A stretch of 64,000 nucleotides of DNA from Marchantia polymorpha subsp. ruderalis (taxonomy: Eukaryota > Streptophyta > Marchantiopsida > Marchantiales > Marchantiaceae). The position numbers and the translations under genes were made by a program. This document shows positions 23,645-35,545 of the stretch, piece after piece. The DNA lies in contig AP031358.1 of NCBI GenBank assembly GCA_037833965.1, forward strand, positions 12,470,001 through 12,534,000. The letters are read 5' to 3'. Numbering within the stretch: position 1 is the first letter of the stretch; every line of letters begins with the position of its first letter. The notes below the pieces were generated by a model. The model saw only the letters and a list, made by a program, of their open reading frames with translations. It did no database searches and was not told the DNA's origin.

Positions 23645-26600
23645 CGGTGAAACCCACTGGATACGGTGACACACGAATCGTGTACGTATACATACGGTCT
23701 TATTGATAGAGGCAATAGTCTAGGTAATCTTTGGAATTAATTCTTCGAGCAACGTCTTTGGTGAACGCAAAACAATATTCCATGTTGTGCAAGGTTCCAC
23801 AAATTATAAGATATTTTAAAATTTTTCTAACCACAATTGGATGTATTTAGTTAGACTTTCTGTACCCACTTTCCACTTATTCCAACAAACTTGCGCTAAA
23901 GAAAGTGAAGATGCTCGGATGAAAACTATTGACGTTTTTGGTGATACCTTATCTTACAAGTACAATGCACAAAAAAAAAACTTTACTGCAGAAATCATCA
24001 GAATCACGCCAAGCCTACTCTTCTTTTTGAACACACATTCCGAGGCGACTTTAACCTCAGTTGAACATTCACTTCTTCACCAGGCTGGTGTCCACAAGAA
24101 GACCTGTACTATTCCTATTGTAGCCAAAAAGTCCGCAAGGCCCCGTGGACTTCACTTCTGAGGCTTTTGTCTGAATCTGGTTGTTCGAATTTACCCTTGC
24201 CTGAAAACAAAAAGCAAATGGACATGGCAGACAGCTTGAATTCTGATTAAAATTATACTGTGGGCATGCAATCGACCATGACAATTTAGGTACATTGTTT
24301 TAACACAAGCAGTAGTTAGGAGTTTCTGTTGCACATTTTTCCCTGCTCCAGCTCAGCTACAGTGCAATTGCCAGCACAAATTTCACATCATAAGCTTTGA
24401 CTGAACAATACCAGCTTTTACCTGTAGGGCCTTTCAAACTCATCTACCAGGAAGGTTTCCAGGAAAGCACAATAGGTGGCACCACATTCTTAATTCTTGA
24501 CCCTCTTGATTCACCATCCTCAACATAAAACTGCAATGTCTTTGGACTGTGATTTCTCAATCATAGGAGGTTCCATACTCTGGCACTAAAATGGAGGACG
24601 TGTGTTGCGAATGCCAGATGAGGAAAGTCCACATCTTGAACACTGCGTGTGATCGGATCATGCAGATATTCGAGATTTAGTAAGACAAACGAATTGTATA
24701 CCATAGTGAAGCTATGGATCTCTCTCAACTTGATTGAGGCTGAGTTGGAAGAATCAGAATGCTGTTTTCTGGACTTCATTGGTAGATGTACAATCTCGAC
24801 TGATGTACGGAATCCATCGATATCCTTCTCCGTTCACTTCATCCCATTCACCATGACCTCTTGTCTCTGACCTCGAAAGAGTATTTAAAGATGGTGATCA
24901 CGAATCTTACAGAGTGATAGCTTAGTCCACTTCAAGCCCATGCTTCTGCAATCCAACAATACGATTAATATTATATTCTGCGTGATGAATGTGGAATCCA
25001 AATTCGAGTCAAGGATTTTCAACGAGAATTGCGATCACTTCGATATTCAGCAAACGATCTTCTCCATCCTTCGGTAAAATATTATGTTGTTGAAGTCAAA
25101 TTTCTGCAAGAGTCTCTGTGCCTGTAGGTCCACACGCAGTTGGACTGTGTGTGGACGTTCAGCTACAAAGTAACACAGTTCAATTTCCACATTTACACAC
25201 GCTCACAGTTCTGAGCGTGCTGGGCTTATCATTCTGCTGAGATCCCGGCCAGCACAAGCATTCCATCAGGGTCTTTCACACAGACACCTCAGCTAGTCAA
25301 CCATGACCTGAAACATGGCTTACTAGAACTGAAATGTTGGGATGTGGATGATTCTTTCTGCATGTTCACCAGGTTGCGTCACAAGAAATGCTAGACGAAG
25401 AGGCCAGCTGGTCACGGTGAAACCCACTGGATACGGTGACACACTAACGGTGTACTTCTACATACGGTCGTATTGATATAGCCAAAAGTCTAGGTAATCT
25501 CTGGAATTAACTCTTTGAGCAGGGTCTTTAGTGAACGCAAAACAATATTCCATGTTGTGCAAAGCTCCACAAATTATAAGATATTTAAAGAAATTTAATC
25601 ACAATTGGATGTATTTAGTTAAATTTGCTGTACCCACTTTCCACTTATTTCAATGAACTTCCGCATGTTCACTCCACTAAAGAAAGTGAAGATGCTCGGC
25701 TGAATATTATTGACACTTGGTGGGACCTTATCTAACAAGTAAACCTTAAATTGCAATGTACAAAAAAGTGACTTGATTGCACAGTCCATCCGAATCAAGC
25801 CATGCATTCTATTCTTTTTGAACACACATTCCGAGACGACTTTGAGCTCAGTTGAATATGTCAGCGCATAGGCCTCATTATTCCAGCGCAGAAGTCTCAT
25901 GATTACTTCCGCTTTCTTCACTGCAGGTGGTGGCACCAGGTCTTCCTGTGGACCTGGACTATTCCTGTTGTAGCCAAATAGTCCGCAAGACTCAGTCTCT
26001 CAAACGAAGAATTTGTTACTCCTTGTCTTTTTCACTTCCCATGGTTTTGTCTGAATCTGGTTGTTTAAATTTACCCTTGCCTGGAAAAGAAAAGAAAATA
26101 GAAATTTGGCACACAGCTTGAATTCCGATCATATTTTAATGAGGGCATGTCATAGACTATAACAATTTAGCTACATTTTTAAAAGACAACTAGCAGTTAG
26201 AAGTTTCTGTTGCACATTTTTTCCTTGCTCCAGCTCGAATTTCAAATCGTAAGCTTGGCCTGAACTATACCCCTTTCAGTATCATCTACCGGGAAGGTTT
26301 CCATGAAAGCACAATAGACCCGACCCTGCCTAGAGAAGTGTATGTTTCCCATTTTCACTTTCACAGCTCCGGTCCCTTGTGTACAATCAAATCACTGTCG
26401 ATGAACAATGATTTGATTGTAGGCAAATAAGTGGTGATGGGTGACTTACTCCAATTTACAGAAGTGGGCAGTCCATTGTGGAATTGCCACACTGGAAACT
26501 GCAAACTTTTATCGAATCTTTACCTCATTCTTGTGTTTGACTCTCTGGGAGTCCATGGCGGACCGGGTGATTTTGTTAAAACCGCAAAGCCAAAATGAAT

Positions 26601-28310
26601 GAACCTGAATCAGGGAAAGCGTGGTGCTTGGATGACACACTATTTTCACCAGTTCAAACCTCACCGCGTCATCAATCTTGCCACCAGAAACAACGTCTGC
26701 TGCGGTTTCTGCAAATCTGCATCACCTTGCGAAGCACGCCTATTACAAGGAATCTCCGAGTACCAGCGAGCAGATTGTCTCAAAATGTGCTGTAAGGAAG
26801 ACTTTCCCTTACCTGATCTCAGCGTTAGCACTTATAAGCAATTATCGACCTCTACTACTGCAGCCTGAAGATCAATTCCTTCGGAATAAATTCCCTTGCT
26901 TATAGAATTTACAGCAGACAACCACACTGCTACTAAATCACCTATTCTGTCACTCCTGACAGCAGCTCCAAAATAAGCAGATACATTGTTCACAAATTGT
27001 TCCGACCACCCACCTAGTTCAGAGAAAATTCAGCATAGATGACAGATTAGGCGTGACCAATCTAGCTAGCTGCAGTCACATCTCTAAGAAGTCATTCAGA
27101 TTCTTACTTCTTCTCATAACGAGGTAGCCACGGAGCCCCCTGTCAGATAATGCGTACCACGTAGCAAGTAGATGCGGCGTCTATCATTATGATTTCGTCT
27201 GAAATAACGTCTCGTCACTGTATGGTACTGTGGTCGTGTACGTAATGTCCTGACAAGCGAGAACTCGGTTCTTCTAAACAGATGTTCTAGTGAAGAAAGA
27301 TGTCACAGGACATGAAAATGGCTTTTTTAACGGTTTTTTTTAACGTTAAACCGATTCTTACTTCTTGCACCCTCTTTCTCACAAACTTCGCACCATCCTC
27401 AACGTAAAACTGCAATGTCTTTCCAATCACAGGCCATACATCTGACAAGGAGGTTTGCGCCGCTGGTTTTGTCTCTCCCAGACCCTGCCGCTAGAATGCA
27501 TGACGAGTGTTGCGAATTCCAAGTGAGGAAAGTCCACGTTTTGACTATGGTCGGACCATGCACATATCCGAGATTTAGTTAGGCAAACGGATTGTGCGAA
27601 TTCCAGGTGAGGAAAGTCCACGTTTTGACTATGGTCGGACCATGCACATATCCGAGATTTAGTTAGGCAAACGGATTGTACACCGCAGTGAAGCTGAGAG
27701 TCTCGCTCAACTTGATTGAGCTTGAGTTGGAGGAATCAGAATGCTGTTTTCTGGACTACATTAGTAGATGTACAATCTCGAGTCATGCACCGAATGGATA
27801 TCCTTCTCCGTTCACTTCATCCCATTGACCATGACCTCTTGTCTCTGATCTCGACAGAGTATTAAAAGGTGGTTATCACCAACGTTACAGAGGGATAGCT
27901 TCGTCCACTTCAGGCCCATGCCTCTGCAATCTAACCATACACGAAAAATATTATGCGTGATCAATTTCGACTCAACATTTTCAACCTAAATCACGCTCAC
28001 TTCGATATTCAGCAAACGATGTTCTCCATCCTTACAAAAAAAATACTCGATATTGCAGTCAAATTTCTGCAAGAGTCTCTGTAACTGAACGTCCACACGC
28101 AGTCCAAGTGCAAAAGCATGCGTTTATACACGTCACAGTTCTGAGCGTGCTGGCGCTTATCAGTCTGCTGAGATCACGGCCAGCACAAGCATTTCATCAG
28201 GGTCTTTCACACAGAGACCTTAGCATGACCTGAACCATGGCTTACTAGAACTGAAATCTTGGGATGTGGATGATTCTGTCTGCATGTTCAACAGGTTCAA
28301 GGAGGGCAGC
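23645..28310. repeat. diverged segmental duplication, two blocks
   Basis: Block 1: 23645 to about 24480 matches 25414 to about 26330 (both begin acggtgaaacccactggat). Block 2: about 24505-25390 matches about 27372-28310 (for example ctgcaatgtcttt, gaggaaagtccac and cagcacaagcatt). The second pair of blocks is separated by about 1 kb of unrelated DNA (26330-27370). Divergence is visible in every line, so the duplication is old. I see no gene in it: minus-strand frames at 25619-25936 (105 codons) and 24561-24779 are unidentified, and their duplicates are broken. Confidence 0.7.
27512..27679 (+). repeat. 84-bp near-perfect tandem duplication
   Basis: 27512-27595 and 27596-27679 are the same 84-base unit (gcgaattcca ... 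ggattgt) with about one visible difference. It lies within the older block-2 duplication, is absent from the partner block near 24.6 kb, and so is a recent local event. Confidence 0.9.
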
Positions 28311-28579
28311 GATGCCCACTCCTCGAATACCTTTTAAGTAGAGATTAAGATGGGAAGCATCGAGACAGGGGAAGAGACATACGGAACAAAATCACATCAA
28401 CAATTTTATCAATGGCGCTTCATTTCTGGTTTAGCAGATGCAAGCTAAATTATCATCACGTCTCGAGTCAATAGTGGATGACCTGAATCAAACAACGCTG
28501 ATCGAGTCTCCGTAACCCCCGTGAGTGTATGCACATAACTCTCTTCGTCCAGATAGAAAGAATATCTCTCGTCTAAGCG

Positions 28580-28897
28580 AAACAGGATACGTTTCAGCTC
28601 ACTACTAGAGAATTTATGTCAAATTCGAGAGACTTGATCTCTCAAGTTTCCACTTTGTCTCGTATATGATGCATGAAGCCTTCATTGATTCATACTTTAC
28701 GGACCACCTCACCTCTACAATTCGAAGCTACAGTTTCAGACATTTTTCATGTTAGAATGGAAAGAGGATACGTTTCAGCACACTAAAGAAGAATTAATGT
28801 CAGTTTCGACAGTCTTGATTTCATATGTTCCTCTTCGTCTAGCATATGATGCATGAAGTCTTCATTGATTGATACTTTACGCTCCATTTCGTCCCTG
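28580..28897 (+). repeat. diverged direct repeat of about 137 bp
   Basis: 28580-28716 and 28761-28897 share ggatacgtttcagc, tatgatgcatgaag and cttcattgattgatacttta-like blocks in the same order. No coding sense found. Confidence 0.7.
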
Positions 28898-29442
28898 CAT
28901 TTCTGAGCTAGTATGGATTTTCACTAGTATGTATTAAAAATGATCTTAAAATGGGAACTACAGCAATTCGGCACCTGGATAGCAATATCCGGCGCTAGAT
29001 ACATTTGCATATCAGATCTTTTGTGATAGATGGGTGATGGAAGGTTGTGATTTCATTAGCAGCTTATTGGTATCAATAAAGTATCCATCTCCCGGCATTA
29101 CATACATTCTGTACTTCTGATGATGGCCGAATCGAGGTTTGTTAAAAATATTTATCAGTACACCTGATGACCCTCTTTGTCAAGCTTTCAAAGAAAGATT
29201 GTAGATCTGATAACACAACATCATCTGAGGAAGTGTGTGTAGCTATACTGATACCGCTAATTGTAAGCTCTAGTAAATTATCAAAAAACAATTAGGGGCA
29301 GTAGCTGATGTGTTCAATAGCTGTCGTGCTTAAACAATGCTACCAACTCTAAAATATAAAAGAACATAACCTTCATTCCTGTCCATTCTACAGTTGTTGG
29401 ACCTTCATCATTCAGAACAATCATACAGGTCTATGTATTGGA

Positions 29443-29473
29443 ATTCAAGACTGACCGATGGTCAGTCTTGAAT
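29443..29473. other. perfect 14-bp inverted repeat, 3-base loop
   Basis: ATTCAAGACTGACC, loop GAT, then GGTCAGTCTTGAAT. It lies about 210 bases beyond the stop codon of the ROCO pseudogene on that gene's downstream side. It could fold in DNA or RNA; function unknown. Confidence 0.8.
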
Positions 29474-29683
29474 CAAAAATTTTGTCCATCATGTGGAAAT
29501 TTCATAGTTTAGCCAAATTCTCATTTCTTCAGAAACATAACTGCGCAATTGACATGATTGAATAGATTTTAAAAGACTTGTACAAGTGAAAATTCTATGA
29601 AAGATTTTGCAGAGATTCAAGTGCATGAGGATCTAAACATATGCTTGTCATTGGCATAATGACATTCTAACCTCTTCAAATTC

Positions 29684-31201
29684 CTAATCTGTCAAAATTC
29701 CTGAACTATGACCTTTATTCATGCACTCCTCGCAAACCCATGCATGCCCACCTAATTCTAGCCTCAGGTATTTCACCTGGTACAACTTGAAGATTGCCGA
29801 ATAGTTAATATGCGCAAGAGTTTGCTGAATACTCAGCCATGCTTCTTCCAGCTCCTTGCTTTCCTCACCTTTTAGAACTGCCATACTATCACAATCGCTA
29901 ATGCCATCTAGTCTAACAACATCAGATTTTAACTCTTCCCAATTCGGAATCGCTTGGCCCAACCCGCATATCACATCCAGTCCAGCCTTCACAGCATAAT
30001 GCATGAGTTTGAGTGAGATTTCAATAGTTTTCCGAATCCATGCTCTATTCTCCCAATCCTAGCGTATCTTCAACCCTTCTTGATCTTTGACAATGTGAAA
30101 CCCATTCACTGACTCACACATCAAGTGTAAGCGAACAGTTGTCCCAACATGCGCAAATGCACTCATCTTGTAGAAAACGCCAACATCGTCCGTGATGTAA
30201 GGTCGCTTGGGAGCTCTCGCTTGACGAAGCGATTGGGAATACTGAATGATACTGTCCACTTTTGACATGAAAGAACTGGACGTTGACGGCAGTTTTTGTT
30301 GCAAAGAGAGTATCTGTCCCACCTTATTTTCTAATCTCTGCACAATGCTCACCACCAATCTCAACCCCTCATCCACACCATCAAACCTTCATCCCATATA
30401 TCCTTCTAGCTTATCTATCTTGGACAAAATAAGTTGGGTTGAACTATTTTCTACACTTGTGTTCGCCTGACTTAAGCACCTGGATGAAGGTCGATTGGAG
30501 TCTTTCATATCATGAAATTTTGAATTGTTAGCCATGTTCTCATCTTCAGCCTGAGAATGAACCAAATCATTGTTCACTCTGATTATACCTTGCTGCAATG
30601 ACTCCAATTGTTGGATAAGGCCTTCCTGCAATGACTCCAATTGTTGCAATCACTTTTGTCAGATCTCATTCAAAATCGCTTCCACATCGCTCTCCCACAG
30701 CAACTCCCTAGCTCTTTCGAATATAACCTGTGTTGTGTGGCCTTTAATCAAGGGTCAACCGTACTCATAGTTGAACAACACATCTTCCTTCTCCAAGTGC
30801 GATTTCTCCAACGGAATATCCTCAGGTTTGTCATTGATGCTAAGAATGAATTTTGATTTCAGATCCTTGATTAAAATTGTCCCTCTCAAAAGACTCGGAA
30901 TCAGCAAATCCACACAAATTGTTTGGATCACACCAAGCACTAACGCCACCCCGGTACAGCCTTTGGGCGATGCGCAAAATGATATCAACTCCTGGACAAT
31001 ATGCTTCATCACGTATTTCAGGGCCCCCTTCCTTGATTTATACTTCAAGCATAACATCAGAACATCCACGTAACTGTGGGACCTATCTTGTTTGACGTAG
31101 ATCTCGTGCCCATCAAGAAAAAGTTGCAGATAATATCGAGAGCAGGTCACATTCTCTTTGAGAACATCCATCTCCGATATCAACTTGTGTCTCATGAACA
31201 T
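29684..31201 (-). pseudogene. ROCO pseudogene, C-terminal region
   Basis: Last part of the LRR-Roc-COR gene. The minus strand stays in one single frame for 506 codons, from MFMRHKLISEMDVLKE to the end GHSSGILTD, but is crossed by about six in-frame stop codons and no frameshift. It carries the conserved blocks YYLQLFLDGHEIYV, KHIVQELISFCASPKGC, a coiled-coil-like stretch rich in QQLESLQ repeats, and KLYQVKYLRLELGGHAWVC. I know these blocks from moss ROCO proteins; their role is unknown. The 5' border is a splice site: ttgtag precedes ATG at 31201, closing an intron at 31202-31348. Confidence 0.75.
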
Positions 31202-31348
31202 CTACAATAATACAAAATGTGGTAAATATTGAGCTGCGCATTTCAAAAAATGAATTCAAAGAATGAAAAGGTAACATTACATTCATTGTACACAAGTTAC
31301 AATCAGAACTTGACACATTCAATCTTCTGATACTATATGTGAAATCAC

Positions 31349-32143
31349 TTGGAAGCATGGGAAAAAACTAGCGATTAGTGACATTGTTCTTTAATCTTGG
31401 CATTGAATCCCGATGCCGACAAACTTTGAAGTCTAAACCCTAGTTTTCCAAACCTTAGCCTTCATGTGAGCCCCTTCTTGATGCTTCTGTTCTTCAGGTA
31501 TGAAGGAGGGAATGAAATACTCAGAAGTATCTTCTAGCTTGAAACACAAATCCAAGTTGATAAGGATGTTTTCAATCTCCTCTCTGTGCACAACTCTCTC
31601 TCCATGTGGCTTCTTCCTCACAAACTCCTCTATAAACCGAGCAAAGACAGTCTCACTCACAAATCCGTCCTTGCTTGTGTATGAGTCACGTGCCACCATT
31701 TTGCAAGAAGATCTAGACTCTTGAGCTTGAAAATTTTGACCCTGAGCTACCAACTTACCCAATAATGTATTGGTAAGCAAGTTGGGATCCACAATGATGT
31801 AATCAAGGTTAGGGATAGAAACTATAGATCCGACGTCATTCAAATAGGATATGATTGATTTCATTATCCTTGAATAATCACTGGCATGAGCAGAAGAAAA
31901 TGGAATAAATTGTTTCAAGCTTGAGATGCAGAAGTCATAAAACTTTATCGATGACCAAAGAGGACAACTTATATTCTCCTTGGTGTTTGTAATCAAGAGG
32001 GAAGAGAGTTGAGAACACAACAGGGGAACTGGTGGAGATTTTGCACTCAACAACTTCTTGAAGATCTCAACAATGTGATTTTTTAGAGGAATAACTTGCT
32101 TCTTTTTTTGAGCATTCACATGACAACACTCTTCAACAGGATG
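31349..32143 (-). pseudogene. ROCO pseudogene, end of Roc and COR domain
   Basis: Continues the same gene directly after the solo LTR: the frame resumes with HPVEECCHVNAQ. The COR domain (C-terminal of Roc) is visible as LDYIIVDPNLLTNTLLGKLV, FVSETVFARFIEEFV and EIENILINLDLCFKLED, then EYFIPSFIPEE. COR normally mediates dimerisation of Roc GTPases. Two in-frame stops follow near 31430 and 31385; the exon can be followed to FFPCFQ at a GT donor (31348). The codon at the LTR junction is shared with the other side through the GGATG target duplication. Confidence 0.85.
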
Positions 32144-32856
32144 TGTAATAACCCACCAAAGGCTAAAACTGCAGTATAGCAGCAAAAAGGTCAAACCCAC
32201 AGGGACAGAGGCAACACACAGAGTACTCAATGTCACGTTTTAATAGACTATTGAAGAGTTTGAATTCTCAGGCGACTGTCACTCCCAGAAATACTGTAAG
32301 TGCTCAACTCGGAGGTCACTCGGAGGTCGCACAGTGCAGCGTAGTTCACCCCAACACACACCTGAAACTGGAAAAACACAACTAAGAGGTCGATTAGGAC
32401 CTCCACTCAAGGTTCAGGGGGGAAGTTTCTCACAAGTACATTCAGAGTATCTGCAGGTAGTGTTCCCCAACTCCGGATTGTTAACTCTGACTGCGAGAGC
32501 AGAGCACCCGGGTTGGACTTCCTACTTCGGATGCGATACCTTTGTCAAACCGAAGTCACTCACACGCGGTGAACAATACTCTCAACTTACAAAACGCGCA
32601 GAGAATACATGGACCGAACTGAGAAACTCAACTGAGAAAAGCTCCAGTGTCACACCATAACAGTCTATTGACGAGTTTGAATTCTCAGGCACTAGTCATT
32701 CCCAGAAATACTGCAGAGGCTACCCCCGAAGGCGTCGTCTACAGCGTAACCTGAATTTACAACCAAGTCTTACTCGAAGTGACAAAAACTTCACTTTAGC
32801 ATTCAGGGGAAAAATCCCGAAGGAGTACAAACAGGAACAGTCACCCGAAGGTGTAA

Positions 32857-32975
32857 GATCGAACTACTCAAGTGTCTAACCAATCCACTAGCTCTGAGTA
32901 TTCGGCAATCACCCGCAGGTGTAGGTCCGAACTGCTCAAGTATCTAACCAGCACACTAGCTTTGAGTATTCGGCC
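32857..32975 (-). repeat. internal tandem repeat of the LTR, about 60-75 bp x 2
   Basis: Two imperfect copies of a unit containing caagt-tctaac, ctagct-tga and cattcgg-like blocks separated by caatcacccgcaggtg. Equivalent pairs are at about 38673-38784 (type A) and 56608-56716 (type B), so the repeat predates the split of the LTR types. Confidence 0.65.
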
Positions 32976-33104
32976 GAAGGCCTTCAGCTACAAAATGCTG
33001 TAACTTTGTCAAGCTGTACCTGCTCTTGCGCGGCGACAGACTGAGGACACAAATACGCAGAAAAAATGGGTTCCTGATGTGCACTTCCAAAACTGGAAAA
33101 ATCC

Positions 33105-33133
33105 CAAGGCAAGACGCCTTGAACTACTTTATA
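33105..33133 (-). promoter_or_regulatory. TATA box and stem-loop, solo LTR
   Basis: Minus strand: TATAAAG (33133-33127), then after 5 bases a 6-bp stem CAAGGC/GCCTTG with a 5-base loop (33121-33105). Same layout in the other LTRs, just downstream of the end of the LTR-encoded frame. Confidence 0.6.
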
Positions 33134-34290
33134 CCTTCTAAGTCCTAACTAACACTCTACACTACACTACACTCCATGTCATCCGCTATGTCTCCTGTGC
33201 GACGAACGGCCGTGCACTAACTCCCTACCCGACCAGTCGTCGGCTCTGCTGCGCAACCCCAGCCGCCGAAGTACTGCGGTCACCTCTGCCTCGAGGTTCG
33301 CAATGGCGTCTTGCGACCTCGACAGAAAAGCATCTAACCTCTTCGCGACCCGCCGCCGGCTCCGACTGTCACCCGACATCAATTTTGCCGCACGAATCTC
33401 TAACCAGCGCAGTGTGATTCTCTCCTACGCAGCCACTTTCCAGTGAGTGTAACCTCTGAGACAGCGGTTCACTCGCTCTGCTAACTCTTCTCGCGTGCGA
33501 TCTGTCGCGCGCCGGTGATCGCCTTCAACCTCTACCAACTGCAGCTCTGCCTCCGCACGCTGCGCTCTCAATTCGCCGCACTGCGATTGCAGGCGACGAA
33601 TTAACTCCTCATCGCCTTGGCGTGCGATCTGACACTGCTCTAGCAACCGTGTTTGTCGCACGAGCTCCTCTGACAAGATGCGATTCTAAGCTTGCTCAGA
33701 TTCAAGCTCCGCCTCGAGCTTCTCCCGCTGCTTCGCAAATTCCTTCTCCGCTTCGGCCAACTTCTCATCACGCACCTTGTTGACTACCTTCTGCAATTTC
33801 CGCGAGAGTGCGAGATGTCCGCGCAGGGCCTCGTTCTTCAACTTCAAATCCTTGATTGTCTCGTCCAGGGAAGCCAACAAAGGACTTGTCATGACCTTGA
33901 TCCGCGTCCGATTGCGCACCAATTCGACGTAGGACCCCCGATGGCGGGAATCACCATACTTCGCCACCTTGCGATCAAGATACCGTAGCAGGGGCACCAC
34001 CTGCTCGCATAAGACACCTGTCGGCGTGCCTTGCACCGAATCCTCTTCCTATTCCTCCGAACTCGACTCATCCTCGTCATTTTCCGAATTGAGGATCTCG
34101 GTCGCTACAGAATTCCCCGACGATTTCCGGGAGTTGGGTTGCGTGGCTTTTGCCGCCGCGGCCGCCGCTCCACTCCCTGCCAAAATGTCCAATGCGATCG
34201 GAGATCCGACTTCCGGCAAGTCCGCTCCTCCTGCCTGATCTGCTACCGCCAAAGGCGTCTACCACCGAAGGCGCTTGTGACGAAGGCGAC

Positions 34291-34415
34291 TGTGCCGAAG
34301 GCACACGTGTCTCCTCCTTCTGGCCTTCGTCCGTCGCCGATCTCTCACGTGGGGCTTGCGCCGAAGGCGCTTGACCCGAAGTCCGTTGAGCCGAAGGCTC
34401 TTGGACCGAAGGTCC
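34291..34415. repeat. cluster of GAA-loop mini-hairpins in the solo LTR
   Basis: Perfect examples: TGTGCC-GAA-GGCACA (34291-34305), GCGCC-GAA-GGCGC (34358-34370), GAGCC-GAA-GGCTC (34388-34400), GGACC-GAA-GGTCC (34403-34415). The loop and inner pairs are constant while the outer arms differ from copy to copy and still pair. Similar hairpins are scattered through the other LTRs (for example 58422-58434) and through non-coding LTR parts at 36.3-36.8 kb. Confidence 0.9.
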
Positions 34416-35351
34416 TTGAGCCGAGGACTCCTCCTCTCTCTCCTCTACTGCGCCGAAGGCTCTTGACCCGAAGTCGAGTCATCAACTGGTACTTGCTCGG
34501 AAGCAAAGCACCTGTTCGTCGTCGGCACATTCGTCGGTGCCACATGTTGTCTCCCTTGACCCAAAGGCCTTCTTGCTTACTCCAAAGGCGTCCGTGCCTT
34601 CGGTGCAGGGAGGTCCGCTGACCTCTCCAAAGTTCGTGCACTCGCATCGTCCCCCGAGGATAGCGAGTTTCTCCTCTCTGCTGCTCTTCCCGTTTCTGCG
34701 CTGCTTGCCGGCAAGACGAGCCTTCTGCTTGGGATGACTGCAGAGCTCCTGCATCGTCCCCTTTCGATTGGGAGCAGCAGCATCGTGTTGTTGGCTCTGC
34801 TCCGCCTCTCCTTCCCACTTCCGCTTCCGCGGCACTCGTGCTGCGAGCGGTTCTTGCTCCGCCCTTGGGTGAGCTGGTGGCGTGCAGGCGGGCGTCTCGT
34901 CTTCGTCAGTATCGACTTTGACGTCCTTCACATATCGGCCCGGATTGCTGCGTGACAGAAATGGAAATTGTACCCGCTCCGACGCTGTCAAGCATCCCAT
35001 CGACCGATAGAAGTTGATCAAGAAGGGGGAGAGGTGATTGATCGATCCTCCCTTCTCCTCGAATGCGTGTTGTCTCGTCGCCTTCCACAGAATGCAAGCC
35101 CAATGAATCAGAGCTCCGGACAATGCCAGCTCCACGAACCCCACCTGCCAAGAAGTTATGTAGGTGGTCCGGTGCGGCTGCAAGAGTTGGATGAGTGCTA
35201 CCGCGACATTCCTCCGCAAGCGATCCTTGTAGTCACGGGTCTTGTACCCGTTCTTGCTCGACTTGTTGTACTTGAACAGAGCCCCGAAGGAAGCTTCTTC
35301 CTCCTTCAAGACATTAACACTCTCACACTCAAAAAGAAGATGGCCTTCTTC

Positions 35352-35545
35352 TTACTGATATTGCTCACCATCATTTAGCTATTGCAGTTGTTTTTATTAT
35401 AGCTGGTCATATGTATAGAACTAATTTTGGAATTGGTCATAGTATTAAAGAAATTCTTGAAACACATACTCCTCCAAGAGGACGTTTAGGTCGAGGACAT
35501 AAAGGTCTTTATGATACTATTAACAATTCTCTTCATTTTCAATTA
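35352..35545 (+). other. psaB: plastid psaB fragment inserted in the solo LTR (NUPT)
   Basis: About 194 bp encode an internal piece of PsaB, the photosystem I core protein: [20 protein letters not shown] and [19 protein letters not shown] are easily recognised. AT-rich plastid codon use contrasts sharply with the GC-rich LTR on both sides. It is on the plus strand, opposite to the LTR, and lacks both ends of the gene, so it is a nuclear plastid DNA insertion and not a functional gene. It is absent from the matching place in LTR types A and B. Next to it, about 35546-35640 holds a further stretch not found in the other LTRs, including a double ggatccgtaa; origin unknown. Confidence 0.93.

Noticed and set aside
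32857-32975. CRISPR-like spaced repeats in the LTRs
   Set aside because: Two imperfect copies only, conserved spacer, eukaryotic LTR context.
35352-35545. Functional photosystem gene
   Set aside because: Only a short internal part of psaB, in opposite orientation inside an LTR, without ends or promoter.
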